Positions 24,901-36,601 of a stretch of 64,000 nt of DNA are shown piece by piece; position 1 is the first letter of the stretch; each line of letters begins with the position of its first letter. The notes below the pieces were generated by a model. The model did no database searches. It worked only from the letters and a program-made list of their open reading frames with translations, and was not told the origin of the DNA. Source of the stretch: Pseudocercospora fijiensis CIRAD86 (Eukaryota; Ascomycota; Dothideomycetes; Mycosphaerellales; Mycosphaerellaceae); the NCBI RefSeq assembly GCF_000340215.1, contig NW_006921549.1, positions 752,001 through 816,000 of the forward strand, written 5' to 3'. The position numbers and the translations under genes were made by a program.

Positions 24901-25800
24901 CGGTAACAGCGTTAAGCCTACGATAATTAATATATAGACGTAGGCTACTATCCTTCTTTAGTACGAACAGGATAGGGGCGCTAGCAGGGCTGTTACTATA
25001 CCGAATGCGACTATTAGCTAGGTTTTCCTCTAGGTACTTACGTAATATAGCAAGCTCTCGTTTACTAAGGTTGTAGAGGGGGCTAAAAGGGACCTCCTTA
25101 CCCGCTATAATATTAATCTTATAATCCGTCTCTTTAAACATAGGCAATGTCGATGCTAAGTAGTGTTTAAACACATTAATATAGGTTTCTCGAATAGGCT
25201 CCGGGATGCGAGCAAGCTAATTAGGGTCTATGCTATTAGGGGGCATAGGCTTATCGTTATCGCCTAATAGGTCGACTATTAGGTTAGCTACGGTAGGTAT
25301 TAGGTTGCCGATAAATAGAACCCTAATATCGTTAGGGCACTCGCTAATATCGATATGTTTAATGTCCTCTTTCCTAGCGATTCTAAATCGCTACTATTAA
25401 CTACCTAAGTCTATAACTATAGCATAGTACTTAAGAATAGGGTTGCTAATAACAATCTTAGATAGGAGGCTGTCTATGTCTACTACGTAGGCAGTAAAGT
25501 TTAGTAGGCGCTTATTGCCGAGGTCGTCTCTTAGGGCTATATAGACATAGTAGGCTCCGTAGGTTAAGTGCCGAGCGTTATTAAACTAAGCAAGGGTTAG
25601 CAGGTCAGTCCTAGGCAGTTGTCGAAGGTCTAATTGCTTAGCTAGGCGATAGCTAATAAGGGTACTAACTGAATTTCCTAGATCTAGTATAACCTTAGTC
25701 TTATAGTTAGTCCTATACGTATCCGATACGAGATAGGTACGTATAATAGCTAGCACAATGTCGATAGTCTTACGCCGCACAAGGCTAACAGTTAGTGCGG
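21930..25800 (-). pseudogene. pol: pol polyprotein of Gypsy A (PR-RT-RH-IN-chromodomain)
   Basis: Minus-strand pol in a different frame from gag. Protease: VILDLGNSVSTLISYR at about 25670-25710 (DxG-type aspartic motif). [22 protein letters not shown] and ILDIKDAYYRIRI at about 24800-25000, then the active-site box at about 24630, which reads YLDN instead of YLDD (third Asp to Asn by a TG-to-TA change). RNase H about 23870-24200. Zinc-binding H2C2 and integrase core (IDFIIGLPP, VSDRGSAF, AFYLQIDSQT) about 22790-23340. GDLVMLS motif about 22395. C-terminal chromodomain (KKEYLLRQQGY, LLDKYQTSIK) about 21970-22110. Open segments of 133 and 64 codons are parts of this gene. Confidence 0.92.
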
Positions 25801-25829
25801 CGCTTACTCTTTTTTCGAAGGTTAGCCTA

Positions 25830-27144
25830 TAGGGGTAGCGTTAGCTACTAAAAGGTGCTTTCGGTATTTAGCGGTAGTACGGTCGATTCGGGCCTAGTCC
25901 TTAGGCTTATCGCATTAGCCTAGTAGATAGCTAGTACTGTTACAATTGAAGCACTTTAGTCCGGTTAGGGGATTGCTATAGCTATTGCCGCTATTATTAG
26001 CCGAGCGATTAGTACTATAGGGATACGAGCCCCTTCTACGGCCCCTATTACGGCCTCCTCTATATAGCCGCCGGCTACGGCTTCTTCTACGGTCGTTGTT
26101 ACTATTCCTATTATTAGCGTTATTGTCTTAGTAGGAACCTTGATTTCCTCCGCGGCTACGGTTACTACGGTTGCTAGTAGGTCGGATCCTTAATTCTAGT
26201 CGTTGCTAGAGCTAGACAGCTCGTTTAGCAGTTTCGACTTCGACTATAAATTGAATGCGTATAAGATTGGCCTGTTTAAATATATAGCGGCGGTCTAATC
26301 TAAGGACTAATTCCTATCGCAATTTAGGGCGTATTTCGGAAATCTAGATAGAGTCGGTCTTAGCTAGCAAATCGTCCTCGAGGGTCTTTAAATAGGCCTT
26401 AAATAAACGGGCTAATTAATTAGTCTTTTGCTTAGCCCGAAGGTACTAGTCCTAAGCGTATTGTTGCCTTAGTATAGGGTTTCTAAGGGTGTCTAGCATA
26501 ATAGTTTTGTAGGTTTGCTACTAAACAGCGGTCTAATTAGTAAGGGAGTTAAAGTAGTTATCCTAGGTACGCTTTAGGTCTCTATTAATGTATTGTATAG
26601 TATAGACGACTAGCGAATAGTCGTCTAGCAGGGCCCTTAGTACATTTCGTTAGTTAAGCTTATAGTTACGAATGTAGTCGTTATATTGCTTTCGACTAGA
26701 GCTATTAAATACGGTACAGTCCTTGAGTTTAGCATCCTTCTTCTAGACTAGGACTAATAGTAAGGAAGGCCCTACTATCGGCTTAGTATTAGTTGTTAGG
26801 GCCTCCTAAAGGCGGCGAATTTCGAGGAGGTTATCCTTTAGCTATTGTTCTTAACGTAGGGCAGTAAGCCTGTTTTAGGTAGCTTCTTAGAGTCTCCCTA
26901 CTAGTTAGGGGCTAAAGGCTAGTTAGCTATATCGACGGTTAATAATATTGTTAAGAATGTCGTCGATAGGCAATTCTAGATTATTACCTAGAATTATAGG
27001 TTCTTCTTTAATAGGCTCTCCGGCAGGCTCTTTAGTAGGAGGCACTTTAGTAGGCGCTATACTACTAGCGTTGTCGTTGCTAGCGCTACTAGCGGTAGCA
27101 CGGTTGTTGTTTCGTAATAAACTAGCTATTATAAGGGGCGACAC
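25830..27144 (-). pseudogene. gag: gag of Gypsy A
   Basis: A frame from about 27144 extends to the zinc knuckle at about 25953-25912. There C-FN-C-NSTS-Y-LLG*-C fits CX2CX4HX4C with all three cysteines intact and His changed to Tyr. Upstream are the conserved N-terminal segment (NLELPIDDILNNIINRRYS) and a helical capsid region. Pol lies in another frame, so ribosomal frameshifting or a similar mechanism joined them. The first in-frame codon available is GTG at 27144, so the true ATG may have been lost. Confidence 0.85.
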
Positions 27145-27384
27145 TGATAATATATTATTAGCCCCTAAGATACGGATATAGCGGAATTAGTAGATATCGG
27201 CTTAGTATACTTAACTTAGTATAATAGGCCGTATAGAAGGCCTTACTTGATAATTAGTACGGTTGTTTCGATAGAGTAGTACGTATAGGTCCCGTTCTTC
27301 GGGCGCAATATAGTTAGATTAGTCTTATTCGTAGCTATACCGCTAAAAGCTTGAAATAAGGACTATCTAGCTGCTGCCCTTAAA

Positions 27385-27401
27385 GGGTAGATCGAATACT
27401 A
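27385..27401 (-). promoter_or_regulatory. Putative primer-binding site of Gypsy A
   Basis: Minus-strand TAGTATTCGATCTACCC next to the 5' LTR, identical to B's. Confidence 0.45.
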
Positions 27402-27597
27402 TATAAGAAGGGTATATTAGCAGGTAGATAGGGTAGTAGTAGGTATAGGTAGTATTCGATAAGGATCTAGGAGGAGAGGGAGGAAGGTAGGAGAGTTAGC
27501 CTAACGCTAAGCGCCAAGCCCTGCCTAAGGCACTAAGACCCTAGCTTCACTCGGCCTAATTATATACTAATCACGTATAACCTCTTTAGCTCTAACA
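27402..27597 (-). repeat. 5' LTR of Gypsy A
   Basis: 196 bp; inner end TATAAGAAGGG (RIP of TGTAAG), outer end CTCTAACA intact. The promoter for the element should lie here. Confidence 0.92.
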
Positions 27598-27602
27598 GCG
27601 CC
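27598..27602 (+). repeat. Target-site duplication (right) of Gypsy A
   Basis: GCGCC, matching 20571-20575. Confidence 0.95.
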
Positions 27603-29198
27603 GCACTAACTATTAGCCTCGTACGGCGTAAGACTATCGATATTATACTAGCTATTATACGTACCTATCTCGTAGGGGACATATATAGCAATAATTATAA
27701 AACTAAGGTTACGCTAGATCCCGGAAATTCAGTTAGTGCCCTTATTAACTATCGCCTAGCTAAGTAATTAGACCTCCGATAATTGCCTAGGACTAACCTA
27801 CTAACCCTTGCTTAGTTTAATAACGCTCGGCACTTAACCTATAGAGCCTACTATATTTATATAGCCCTAAGAGACGATCTCGGTAATAAGCGCCTACTAG
27901 ACTTTACTATCTACGCGGTAGATATAGATAACCTTCTATCCGATATTGTTATTAGCAACCCTATTCTTAAGCACTACGCTATAGTTATAGACTTAGGTAG
28001 CTAATAGTAGCGATTTAGAATTGCTAGGAGAGAGGATATTAAATATATTAATATTAGCGAGTGTCCTAATAATATTAAGGTTCTATTTATTAGTACCCTA
28101 ATACCCGCCTCCGCCTCGGTAGACCTAACTACCGACCTACTCGGTAGTAATAACGACGAACCGGTGCCCCCTAATAGTATAGATCCTAAATAGCTCGAGC
28201 GTATACTAGAGCCTATTCGAGAGACCTATATTAATATATTAAAACACTACCTAGTATCGATATTGCCTATATTTAAAGAGACGGATTATAAGATTAATAT
28301 AATAGAGGGTAAGGAGATTCCTTTTAGGCTACTCTATAACCTTAGTAAGCGTAAGCTTGCTATATTGCGTAAGTACCTAGATAAGAACCTAGCTAATAGT
28401 CGAATTCGATATAGTAATAGCCCTGCTAGTGCGCCTATCCTATTTGCTTTAAAGAAGGATAGTAGCCTACGCCTATATATTAATTATTATAGACTTAACG
28501 CTATTACTATTAAGGACCGTTATCTACTTCCGCTTATTAATAAGACCCTCGATCGCCTATCTAGCGCCTATTTCTATACTATATTAGATATTAAGGATAT
28601 ATACTATCGCATCCGTATCCGTAAGGGTAATAAATAGAAAACGGCCTTCCGTACTCGTTATAGCTATTTCGAGTACTTAGTTATACTATTTAGGCTAGCA
28701 AACGCCCCTATAATATTCTAATCCTATATTAATCGGGCCCTTTCGGGCTTATTAGACTATCTCTATATTATATACCTAGATATTATCCTAGTCTATATAT
28801 ATTTACCTAATATTGCTAAATACTAGGCTATAGTCTATAAGATACTCGATCGCCTAAGGACCTATAGCTTATATTATAAGCCTTCTAAATATACCTTCGC
28901 TACGAAGGAGGTAGCCTTCCTCGGCTTTATTATATTAACTAATAGTATTAAGGCTAATCCTAATTGGATTAAAACTATTACTAAATAGCCTATTCCTACG
29001 TTAATTAAGGAGCTATAGTCGTTCCTCGGCTTCGCTAATTTCTATCGTCGCGTTATTAAGGGTTATTTACGGTATATAATGCCCCTAACTAAGCTTACTA
29101 AAACTAAGGCTAACCTATCTAGAGAATTCAAATACACTAATAGAGCACAAGCCGCTTTTAACGATTTGAAAAAGCGCTTTACTAAAGTCCCCTTATTA

Positions 29199-29206
29199 TA
29201 CTATTT
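29199..29206 (+). repeat. 8-bp target-site duplication (left) of hAT copy 1
   Basis: TACTATTT here and at 38776-38783. The sister Gypsy A reads through this site without insertion (complement of about 24205-24225). Confidence 0.95.
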
Positions 29207-29226
29207 TAGACCCCGCAGTAGTTCGG
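29207..29226 (+). repeat. Left terminal inverted repeat, hAT copy 1
   Basis: 20 bp, TAGACCCCGCAGTAGTTCGG. Shared with all four ends of the full copies and, with RIP changes, the short form. Confidence 0.93.
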
Positions 29227-29636
29227 GTTAGTTTGGTTTGGTTTGCTAAGCCGAAACTCTAGTTTAGTTTAGGTTAGTTTGCCAAGCAACCATATAAGTA
29301 GCTAGTTCGAACTATATAATTTATCGGTTTTTAAGAAGTGTACGAATGTATACGTAGCTTCAAGCAAGCCCTTTGTAAGACTTAGCAGTATAGCCGGTAG
29401 CGTAGCCGGCATTTTTAGTCCTTAGTACTTATAGAATTTTCGAATCCTACTTAGGCTACGTGGTTATATAAAGGTACTTATATAACCTCAAATCTATAGA
29501 CAATTAGCTAAGGGTACTAACCAATTAAAAGCATATACATATATATAAGGCATTATAGTTCAGTTCGGAAACTGCACTCCTTAGGTATGAATTTTATCCT
29601 TTCGTTTACGGTTCAATTCCCTAACTACTTAGCAGA

Positions 29637-30176
29637 ATATCTTTATCTAGATCTAGGTAGAACTCATCGATTTCCCTAGAAGTCCTCCTCCTTAAGAAGT
29701 TTATACACTTTCCTACCGAACTATTCGACAATATTAAGTACTAGGATAGCTCCTCCCTCGGTATCGGTATAGTATATAAAAGAGCTATAAGGCAGCTCTA
29801 TAGAACGTTCTACTAGTCACTCGCTATACTAAGGCCGAATACTAGTTCGTTCCTTAGAACTCTTAGTTATTTAGGAGATATAAAGGGTAGGGTAGGTAGT
29901 AACTTCGTATTATATAAGGAGGTAGAGGCTGCTATAGAAGAGGCCTTCAACCTATAGAAGATAGTAAAAGATATAGAGGTAGCTATAGGTCTAGGTACCT
30001 AGTTGAATTTCTAGTAGGTAGAGTATAAGGATATTTAGAGAGAGTATTAGGTAGAGTTGCGAAGGCAGGTATATAATATGCTCTAGAAAACAGGGATAGT
30101 ACCTATAACTATAACTATTAGGCTCTTCAACCTTCCTTATTTTTCCCTGTTTTCTTTTTATAAAAATCTAAACTAA
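29637..30176 (+). pseudogene. hAT copy 1: 179-codon ORF of unknown function
   Basis: 540 nt, start now ATA at 29637 (ATG in copy 2), stop TAA at 30174-30176. Same length in both copies. In-frame stops fall at Gln positions. Helical, charged protein: KRAIRQLYRTFY in the middle, EVEAAIEEAFNL and VKDIEVAIGL further on, and a final hydrophobic aromatic tail. No signal peptide or known domain recognised. It is the only cargo gene transcribed opposite to the transposase, close to the left end of the element. The conserved length and conserved reading frame in two copies show it is a real gene of the element. Function unknown. Confidence 0.7.
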
Positions 30177-30231
30177 TACAAATCAACCGGAATGTCTATC
30201 TTCTTTTAGTTCTTTGAAAAACCTAGCAGCG

Positions 30232-30275
30232 TAGCTAGTAGCGTAGCCGGCAGCGTAGCCGGCAGCGTAGCCGGC
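30232..30275. repeat. AGCCGGC-type 12-bp repeat cluster, hAT copy 1
   Basis: Tandem GTAGCCGGCAGC-like units in the spacer between the 179-aa ORF and the H3-like gene. Same motif recurs in introns and spacers across the element. Confidence 0.8.
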
Positions 30276-30470
30276 CTTTTTACTCCTTAGTACTAACGGG
30301 ATTTTAGGAGACTTCTATTCCGTACGGCTAATAAAGCATACTATACTATATACATATACTTAGAGAGTATTTAGAGCGCGGTATACAGCGCCGTATAACA
30401 GCGGCTCATTTCGTATATAGAAAAGCTTATAGACGACACTACGAACATCCTTCCTACTAGTATATCTATC

Positions 30471-31173
30471 CTATCTAGCACTATCTCGAATGTAGACATT
30501 CTAGCCTTTTAGGATCTAATCGAGTGCTTTGAAATCCTTATCTATAATCGTTATACGCTTCGCGTAGATAGCTATAAGGTTAACCGCTAAAATAGTATTA
30601 GTATAGTCCGAAAAGAGGTAGAAGAGAAACATACATTCGAAGATACGAACTAAGTAGGCTTCTATAGCCTCTTAAAGGGCGCCTATCGCGGAGGCTTAGA
30701 AGCGAAGGTCTATTCTGTAATCCTAGGCAATTTCGCGAACAAGTTATTAGAAAGGAGTTTTACGGATTAGGAGCTTAGAACTCTTCTAATACTGCCGAAT
30801 CTTACGGAGGGCTACGGCTAAAGAAGGATTAGTAAAAAGACAGTAAGAATACCGGCTACGCTACCGGCTACGCTACCGGCTACGCTGCCGGCTATAAATA
30901 GGACTTACTTCCTAGGCGCTATCGACGCTTCGCACGATTACTACTAGTAGTAGAAGCGCTAGTTGTCGTCTTACGTAGAGCCTTGCCCGCCGTTGTCTTA
31001 CGCGGAGCCTTACTCGCGACGCCCTTTCTAGTACCGGAGCTAGCGGCAGTAGCAGCAGCTATCTTGCGTTAATGTACTATACTCGTTCCTTTATTTCCGA
31101 TCTTATTACGACCCGTAGAAGTAGTAGGTCCCTTCTTACGAGGCGTCGTAACTTAGTTAAGTAGATTCGCTAT
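30471..31173 (-). pseudogene. hAT copy 1: histone H3-like gene with two introns
   Basis: Minus strand, start ATA at 31173 (ATG lost), stop TAG at 30473-30471. Conceptual protein of about 187 aa. An N-terminal extension of about 55 residues precedes a tail resembling H3 (SKAPRKTTAGKALRKTTT, with RK and GK spaced as around H3 K9, K14 and K18). The histone fold follows: GTVALR, LLIRKAPF, RLIREIA, TDLRF, ASAIGAL, EAYLV, AIYAKRITI. Intron 1 splits the GT of GTVALR, has GTAAGT and CTAAT branch signals, and holds four 12-bp AGCCGGC repeats (three in copy 2). Intron 2 keeps its GTATGT donor here. Gln and Trp codons are RIP stops. Confidence 0.9.
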
Positions 31174-31879
31174 TGTAAAAGTCGTCGAATTAAGGAAAAA
31201 AGTACGTTACGAAGGTATACGAAGGCGCGCGCGGAGCGAGGGTATTACGGAGGTAGTAGATATAGAGCGTAGAGGTATAGGTATCGATACGAAGGTTGAA
31301 TATAGCGAGAGAGGTAGTGTCGCGGTATCGCTAGGTAACAGAGTAAGCTTCGCGCAAGCCTACATTATAGTAACGTTAGAGCAAGGAAAGAAGGCAGGCA
31401 CGGCTAAAAAAGGCAGGTACGGCAGACTTTAAAATATAGCCGGCATATGTAGCCGGCATAGTAATAGGCGAAAGCCTCCTTTTAATAAATAGCCGGCGTA
31501 ATAATAGTATCCTACTATAGTATAGATATTCTTTAGTAATGCCTTTACTAGCTATAGTAATCTTATAAGTAACCTAGGCCTATTGCTAGTAAATATAAGA
31601 AATATCAGGTAGGCTATACTAAACAAGCTAGTTATTTAGCAGAAAAAGGCCTACTACCGTCTCTATATGCCGGCTACGGGTGCCGACTATCGCTCTAAAT
31701 TCAACTCCGCCCTATCTCGGAGGCTAAGGTACCGAGCGGAAACCCTATAGCTTATATTTACTCGGTTGTCGCGGAGCGCTTATAGGTAAGGTATTAGAAA
31801 AGAGTATAAAAAGTACGAGAAGAGTATCCTAGGATATAGGTCGTAAGTAAATAAGAGTAGCACGCCTAGTTATTTATAT

Positions 31880-32345
31880 AGTACGTTACTCTATACGACT
31901 AAGAGCCTATATTATCTTATGCTTCGCTTATAAGACCTCGACTCTACTAGTATACTATCGATCTCCTCCTCGGTCGCTAATACGCTATCTTAATTCTTCT
32001 TCGAGTTACCGGACTTAGTACGTATCTATAGCTATATAATAGCGCTACGCATTATAGAGAATTTCTCGTTGAAGTTTCTCTCTCGTAGGCTTGCTATCTG
32101 CCTCGTAGTATAGAGGATTAAAGTGCTAATACTAAAGAATCTCCTTATAGTTAGGATGCTAGGGCTCCTTAGGACCTTTATATTTTAGGTCTAAATAGAG
32201 ACGTATTATAAACGTTCTATCGCCCTTTCGCTTACTACCCGCTAGGTCGCGATATACGAAGAAACTAATCTAAATGTAGCTCGTCTCTATAATAGCCGGG
32301 TGAATATAGAGCGCTAGGTTTCTACTTCGTACCTTAGATTTAGGG
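31880..32345 (-). pseudogene. hAT copy 1: conserved ORF downstream of the CenH3-like gene
   Basis: A coherent minus-strand frame (KVRSRNLALYI, ISFFVYRDLAGSKRKGDR, RLYLDLKYKGP, KPTREKL) conserved in both copies, with stops at Gln codons. It has no good start of its own. The CenH3-like frame also remains open past its TAG if that TAG was CAG. A repeat-bearing possible intron (GTATCG...TTTCTAATTTT...) lies between them. It may therefore be a C-terminal exon of the CenH3-like protein or a separate gene. Domain not recognised. Confidence 0.5.
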
Positions 32346-32452
32346 ACGGCGCGGAGATAAAATTAGAAATGTAGCCGGCACCTATAGCCGGCAAAACGAT
32401 ACGAAAATGGGCCTCCTCCTAGGTTAATCTAACGACTAAATACAATTTCCAA

Positions 32453-33046
32453 CTAATCCGCTATAAACCGACGCCGAATTTTAGCTAGAAGCTGTATATC
32501 TTTATTTTAAAGAGTAACCCGCTTCGTATAGATAGTAAGGAGGTTTAAAAGCTTAAGCTCGGTTACGAGAAATGCCTCCGTAGCTTCCTAAAGAGCACTA
32601 ATCGCCTTAGCCGTAAATCGCATACTAGACCGAAAATCTAATATAATTTCTCGGACGAGTCGCTAGAAGGGAGTCTTAGGGATTAAAAGCTCGGTCCCTC
32701 TTTTGTTTTAGAAAAGCCGGATCTAGCGAAGGGTAATAGTACCTAGTTTAAAGCGCCGCTTCTTTATCGTCGAATCCTGCCTTGTTCCCTTTCTTTTAAT
32801 AGAAAGATAACTTTTCTTCGCGATAGTCTTTGTCCGCCTACTCTTTTTAGCCTTCTCCTATCTACCTATAGCCTTCTTGTTTTTCGGTACTGTTTTCCGA
32901 GGAATCCCCTTCCTTCGTATATACTACGGAGAGCCTTACTCTTCCGATATCTCGTTCTCGCTACGGTCTCCCTATGCTTAGCTTGCTTTACCCTTGCCCT
33001 TTAGCCTCTAAAGATATTTATCTACGCGTTTAGGCGACGAGGACAT
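32453..33046 (-). pseudogene. hAT copy 1: CENP-A/CenH3-like histone gene
   Basis: Minus strand, ATG at 33046-33044 intact here (ATA in copy 2), TAG at 32455-32453; 197 codons plus stop in both copies. A basic tail of about 95 residues (MSSSPKRVDKYL, KNKKAIGR, AKKSRRTKTIAKK) is followed by an H3 fold: GTIALR, ELLIPKTPF, RLVREI, ISAL, EATEAFLV, LLTIYTKRVTL, NKDI, KIRRRF. EAFLV, LLT-H and RVTL are closer to CENP-A than to canonical H3. The alpha-N segment is two residues longer than H3, and the usual longer CenH3 loop 1 is absent. In-frame TAGs are at Gln positions. Tail length suits CenH3 better than H3. If active it would form variant nucleosomes. Confidence 0.88.
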
Positions 33047-33404
33047 ATCGGTAGGACCTAGAAATTAATAAGCATATAATCGTAAGGAGACATTAATGCT
33101 TCTTGCCTTCTAGAACAAATAGTCTTCTATTAAACCGCCTTATTAGGTTATCGTTAGATTCGAATAAAGGATAGTAGCTTAAGGAAGGGGAGGCAGCCGG
33201 CTTAGGAAGGCCCGAAGAGCCGAATCCTTAAGGCATATTTGTCTTTAAGAATATAGGGAAAGGGAAGAAGGAGAGGAAGAGCGAATAGAGAATTAGAAAT
33301 AGTCCGTAGGTAAGCGGGGTCGGTTGCTATAGTAACTAGTCTGTTTAGGTCCTAGGAATTCGAAACACATTTCGGATATATACCGGCTATATACGCCGGC
33401 TATA

Positions 33405-36400
33405 TTACCTTATACGTAAACGCTTCGTCTCCTTAAAGCTGCTCTAAGCCTATATACGTTTCCGCTTCTCGACCCGGTATCGCCTTCTACCTCCGCCCTC
33501 CTCCTCTTCGTTATCGCTAATTAGGGTTTCGCTTAGACTAAATTTCGCATTCTCTTCGCGCTCCTAGGTTTCTTCGATCTTAAGGTTTTCTAATTCCTCG
33601 ATTAACTCCTTTAGTATAATCTTTAGTAACCTACCTTAGCGATTCTAGTAGAGGAGATAGTATCGGAATACTATAATAGATTCGAAGGTAGTAGGCGAGT
33701 ATGTTCGATTAAAGCGGCCCTAGTAACGAGCGATACTAAAAGACCTCTTATAGCCTATACCTACGCTCGGGATAGCGAGGACGTCCCGAGCGACCGACGC
33801 TATCGTTAGAAACTTAGGCTCTAACCGCTGCTATATAGCGAGAATATCGTCTCCGAATTCGTCTAGAAGACCGGTAAGATCTAGAGATTATTAGCCCTCT
33901 TTCCGAGCCTACGGGTTTATACTTACTCGCGCGCCGATAGAGATCGAACTCTTCTTTATTTACTTTAGTAGTTGCTTCCTCTTCTACCTCTACTTCCTAC
34001 CTACGAAACAGGTATAATGTCGGAGCCTTCTAAACCTTCTTTTTCTTTATAGGAGCTATATTTAGACTAGTTTCTTTCCGACGCTCGTAGAACATCTTTT
34101 CTAGAATAGTCTAGTAATGCTTCGGCTATACCTCGTCCGCCTTCTATTCCGGCCTCTGCTAGTATATATCCTTTTCTACCGGGTTAAGTAAGTACGTAAC
34201 GCTATAGATATCCCCGAACGAGTTAAAGGTAGCACTATAATATTTATGCAACTTAGTATAGGAGGTATCTATAGCTTTCGTTATAGCTACTTTCTAGGGA
34301 ACGCTCTTCTTAGCTAGCTTAGCTACGGTTTCCTCGAGCTCGTTAAAGAGCTAGTTATAGTACGTAAAGACAAGATAGATCGTCGGTCCTCGGGTTCTTC
34401 TAATCGTAGTAGTAACCTTCGCGTAATGCTTACTAATATCGACGAGATACTCTACTTAGCGCTATTCGGCGGCGGTAAGGCCGAGCTACTTAATACCCTC
34501 GGAACTCTAATAGATCTCGAGAGCGGTACGTAAAGTACATCCCCTCGTAACTATATAGAAAGTCGAATCGAACCGGGTCTTAACGTCTTAGGTAAAACGG
34601 AGTAGGCGCTAAGGAGGCCGCTTTTGCTATCGCTTATTCTATACGATATTCTAGGTATCGGTTTTAGGGCGCTCGATTAGGTTCTTTTAAATAGCCTCGA
34701 ATCGGTTATATCTCTATAAGCTCGAGTTCGTATATATTGCTAGACGACGAAGCTAGAGAAAAAGAGTTAGAACTATACTAGGTTGCCGGCTATAGGTGCC
34801 GGCTACGGACAAAAGTTATACCTTATATAAAACGAGAGCGAGGCTCTCTACCTTATCCCGTCTTATTACTGCAATAAGTTTCTCGACTTTCGACTTTGCT
34901 TTATCCTTATCTAGGATCTTCTATTAGTCGTCGTTTAATAGTGCAATTTTAAGCGTCTTAAAGAGGGCTCGGATCGCGATTTAAACTATATAAGCGAGGT
35001 AGGGAAACTTCTATAGGGATGTAACTAGTAACGACGTCGGCTCCGATTTAATAGGGCTAGGGCTATTAATAGGCTCCTCTTTATCGTTATTATCGTACGT
35101 ATTGTCGTACGTATCCGGAATCGTAGCGAGCTTAATATTCGGAAGATTAAGCTAGATTGTAGACCTTATAATCTCCTCTACGCACTCGACCCTATCGATA
35201 TAATTAGTAATTTTAAAGACATATACGAGTGAATTGTATATACAACGCCTTATACAATGTTCGATTATTACTAGCGTTATCCGTAGTAATCGAGATCAGT
35301 TTCGTTATTACGCTAACCCTATCTATTACCGTATAGACAAGCTTCGCTATATCCTTACTAGTATAGGAACCTAGAATTTTAGGAAATCCGATTATAAGTT
35401 CCTAGAGTTTCTAATCCGAATTGATAAAGTATAGTATAATCGAGAGGAAGGAGGCTCTTATAGTCCGGCTTAACTAGCTATCGATAGCAATAGCTACTCG
35501 GCGAGTATTACGGAGGATCTCCCGAATGTCGTCTAACGTAGCCTCTTTATTCTTTTCGAATATAATACGCTAGGTTGTCGCGCCGAGAAATAGGGGAGAG
35601 TAGTTTATAAGATATAGATATATCTTCTATATAGACTCCCTTTCGTAGAAGTCTTCCGGAAGACCGTTTATAGCTAGTATTTCGTTTGCTAGTTGCTTAA
35701 AGTCTTCGGGGGAGAAATCGGTAGCCTTCAATCCTAGAGCTTCCTTAAGCGTAGCCTATAATAATTAGCTAGATCTCTACGGTTAATTTAGGTAGCCGGA
35801 ATCTATAGCCGGCAGCTATAGCCGGCAGCTATAGCCGGTATTTTAGAAGATATACCTCTTTCTAGAACGCTATATCTATATTAACTCTCCTCTCTCCTTA
35901 AGATTCCCGATACCGTTTAGAATAGAGATAGTTCGTAGGCGATAAGTTCCTATCCCCTAGTTTCGGGTGTTTTAAGATTAAACCGTAGAAGTTACAGACA
36001 ATTACTAGTTAACCTTTAAGTCGAGAAGTCGTATAACGGTGCAATGCCCCCTCTATAAAGAACTTCTAGAATGTATCCGTTCGCTCCTTACTCCCCTATC
36101 GTATCGAGTACTTCCGGAGTTTATACTCCTTCGAACGTAAGTATAAAGGGAACTATATCTTATAGACCTATTAATTGAACTACTCTATATACTCGGGTTT
36201 CTAAAGATACGCCTAGCTAGCCTTTTCGAAGATTTCCGGGTTAATACTCGATATTCTTATATCTCCGAACAACCTTCTACTTAGACTCCGTAAAGGTAAG
36301 GACTAGGTAGTAGTACCCTATAATAAATTCCTACTACTAGGATTCGGAGAGGATAAATCTAGCCCTAATCGTAGTCTAGGACTCGATAGGCTCGAAGGTA

Positions 36401-36521
36401 AGTATACGACCTCCTCTCGACGTTGTCGCAATCTCGCTCGTATACTAGACTATTTCGACTATCGTCTCGTTATTACCCTTCCTAATATAGCGCCTAGTAT
36501 ATATACAATGTCGGTCGGTAT
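33405..36521 (-). pseudogene. hAT copy 1: hAT transposase
   Basis: Minus strand; start codon now ATA (36521-36519; ATG in copy 2), stop TAA at 33407-33405. A BED-like zinc finger lies near 35990; the first Cys (TGT) is intact here but Tyr in copy 2. The RNase H-like core has DDIREILRNTRR, AITIDS*LS, IIGFPKILGS and ITTDNASNN. A C-terminal dimerisation region with ARDVLAIPS follows. At least two introns; the first holds AGCCGGC 13-bp repeats. The gene is 65 bp shorter than in copy 2, exactly five 13-bp units. Non-functional by RIP. Confidence 0.92.
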
Positions 36522-36601
36522 ATTTTAAGGTTTCGTATAGTAAGGTAAGGACTTAGGAGTAGTAGATATATACTAGTAGCTATAGAGAAACACCCTTTCT
36601 T

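Larger units (their letters stand above)
20576..27597 (-). mobile_element. Gypsy chromovirus A, complete LTR to LTR (7,022 bp)
   Basis: Two 196-bp LTRs (20576-20771 and 27402-27597), TG/CA ends, 5-bp duplication GCGCC, a polypurine tract next to the 3' LTR and a PBS next to the 5' LTR define a complete element on the minus strand. Gag, protease, RT, RNase H, integrase and chromodomain follow in that order. It inserted into the gag/pol junction of sister element B. It keeps more CA/TG than B, consistent with younger insertion or lighter RIP. The two LTRs differ at nine positions by my comparison, every one a CA/TA or TG/TA alternative. Confidence 0.95.
27598..29206 (+). pseudogene. pol: pol of Gypsy B, part 1 (PR and RT)
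   Basis: B resumes after A. Protease segment (VTLDPGNSVSALINYRLAK) about 27710-27770, conserved spacer to about 28200, then RT from about 28255 (ETDYKINIIEGKEIPF, NSPASAPILFALKKDSS, YTILDIKDIYYRIR). The active-site box at about 28770-28785 reads YLDI rather than YLDD. RT thumb (FLGFANFYRRVI) about 29015-29060. The piece ends at 29206, where hAT copy 1 entered; the last eight bases are its target duplication. Open segment 28263-28637 is part of this gene. Confidence 0.9.

Noticed and set aside
26948..27181. 77-codon plus-strand open frame
   Set aside because: Antisense of the Gypsy A gag start, which is conserved in B and E.
29545..29625. tRNA-like sequence: A-box-like TAGTTCAGTTCGG and B-box-like GGTTCAATTCC in the hAT end
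   Set aside because: D-stem and T-stem pairs do not form properly in either copy and the acceptor ends do not pair; it is probably the leader of the 179-aa ORF.
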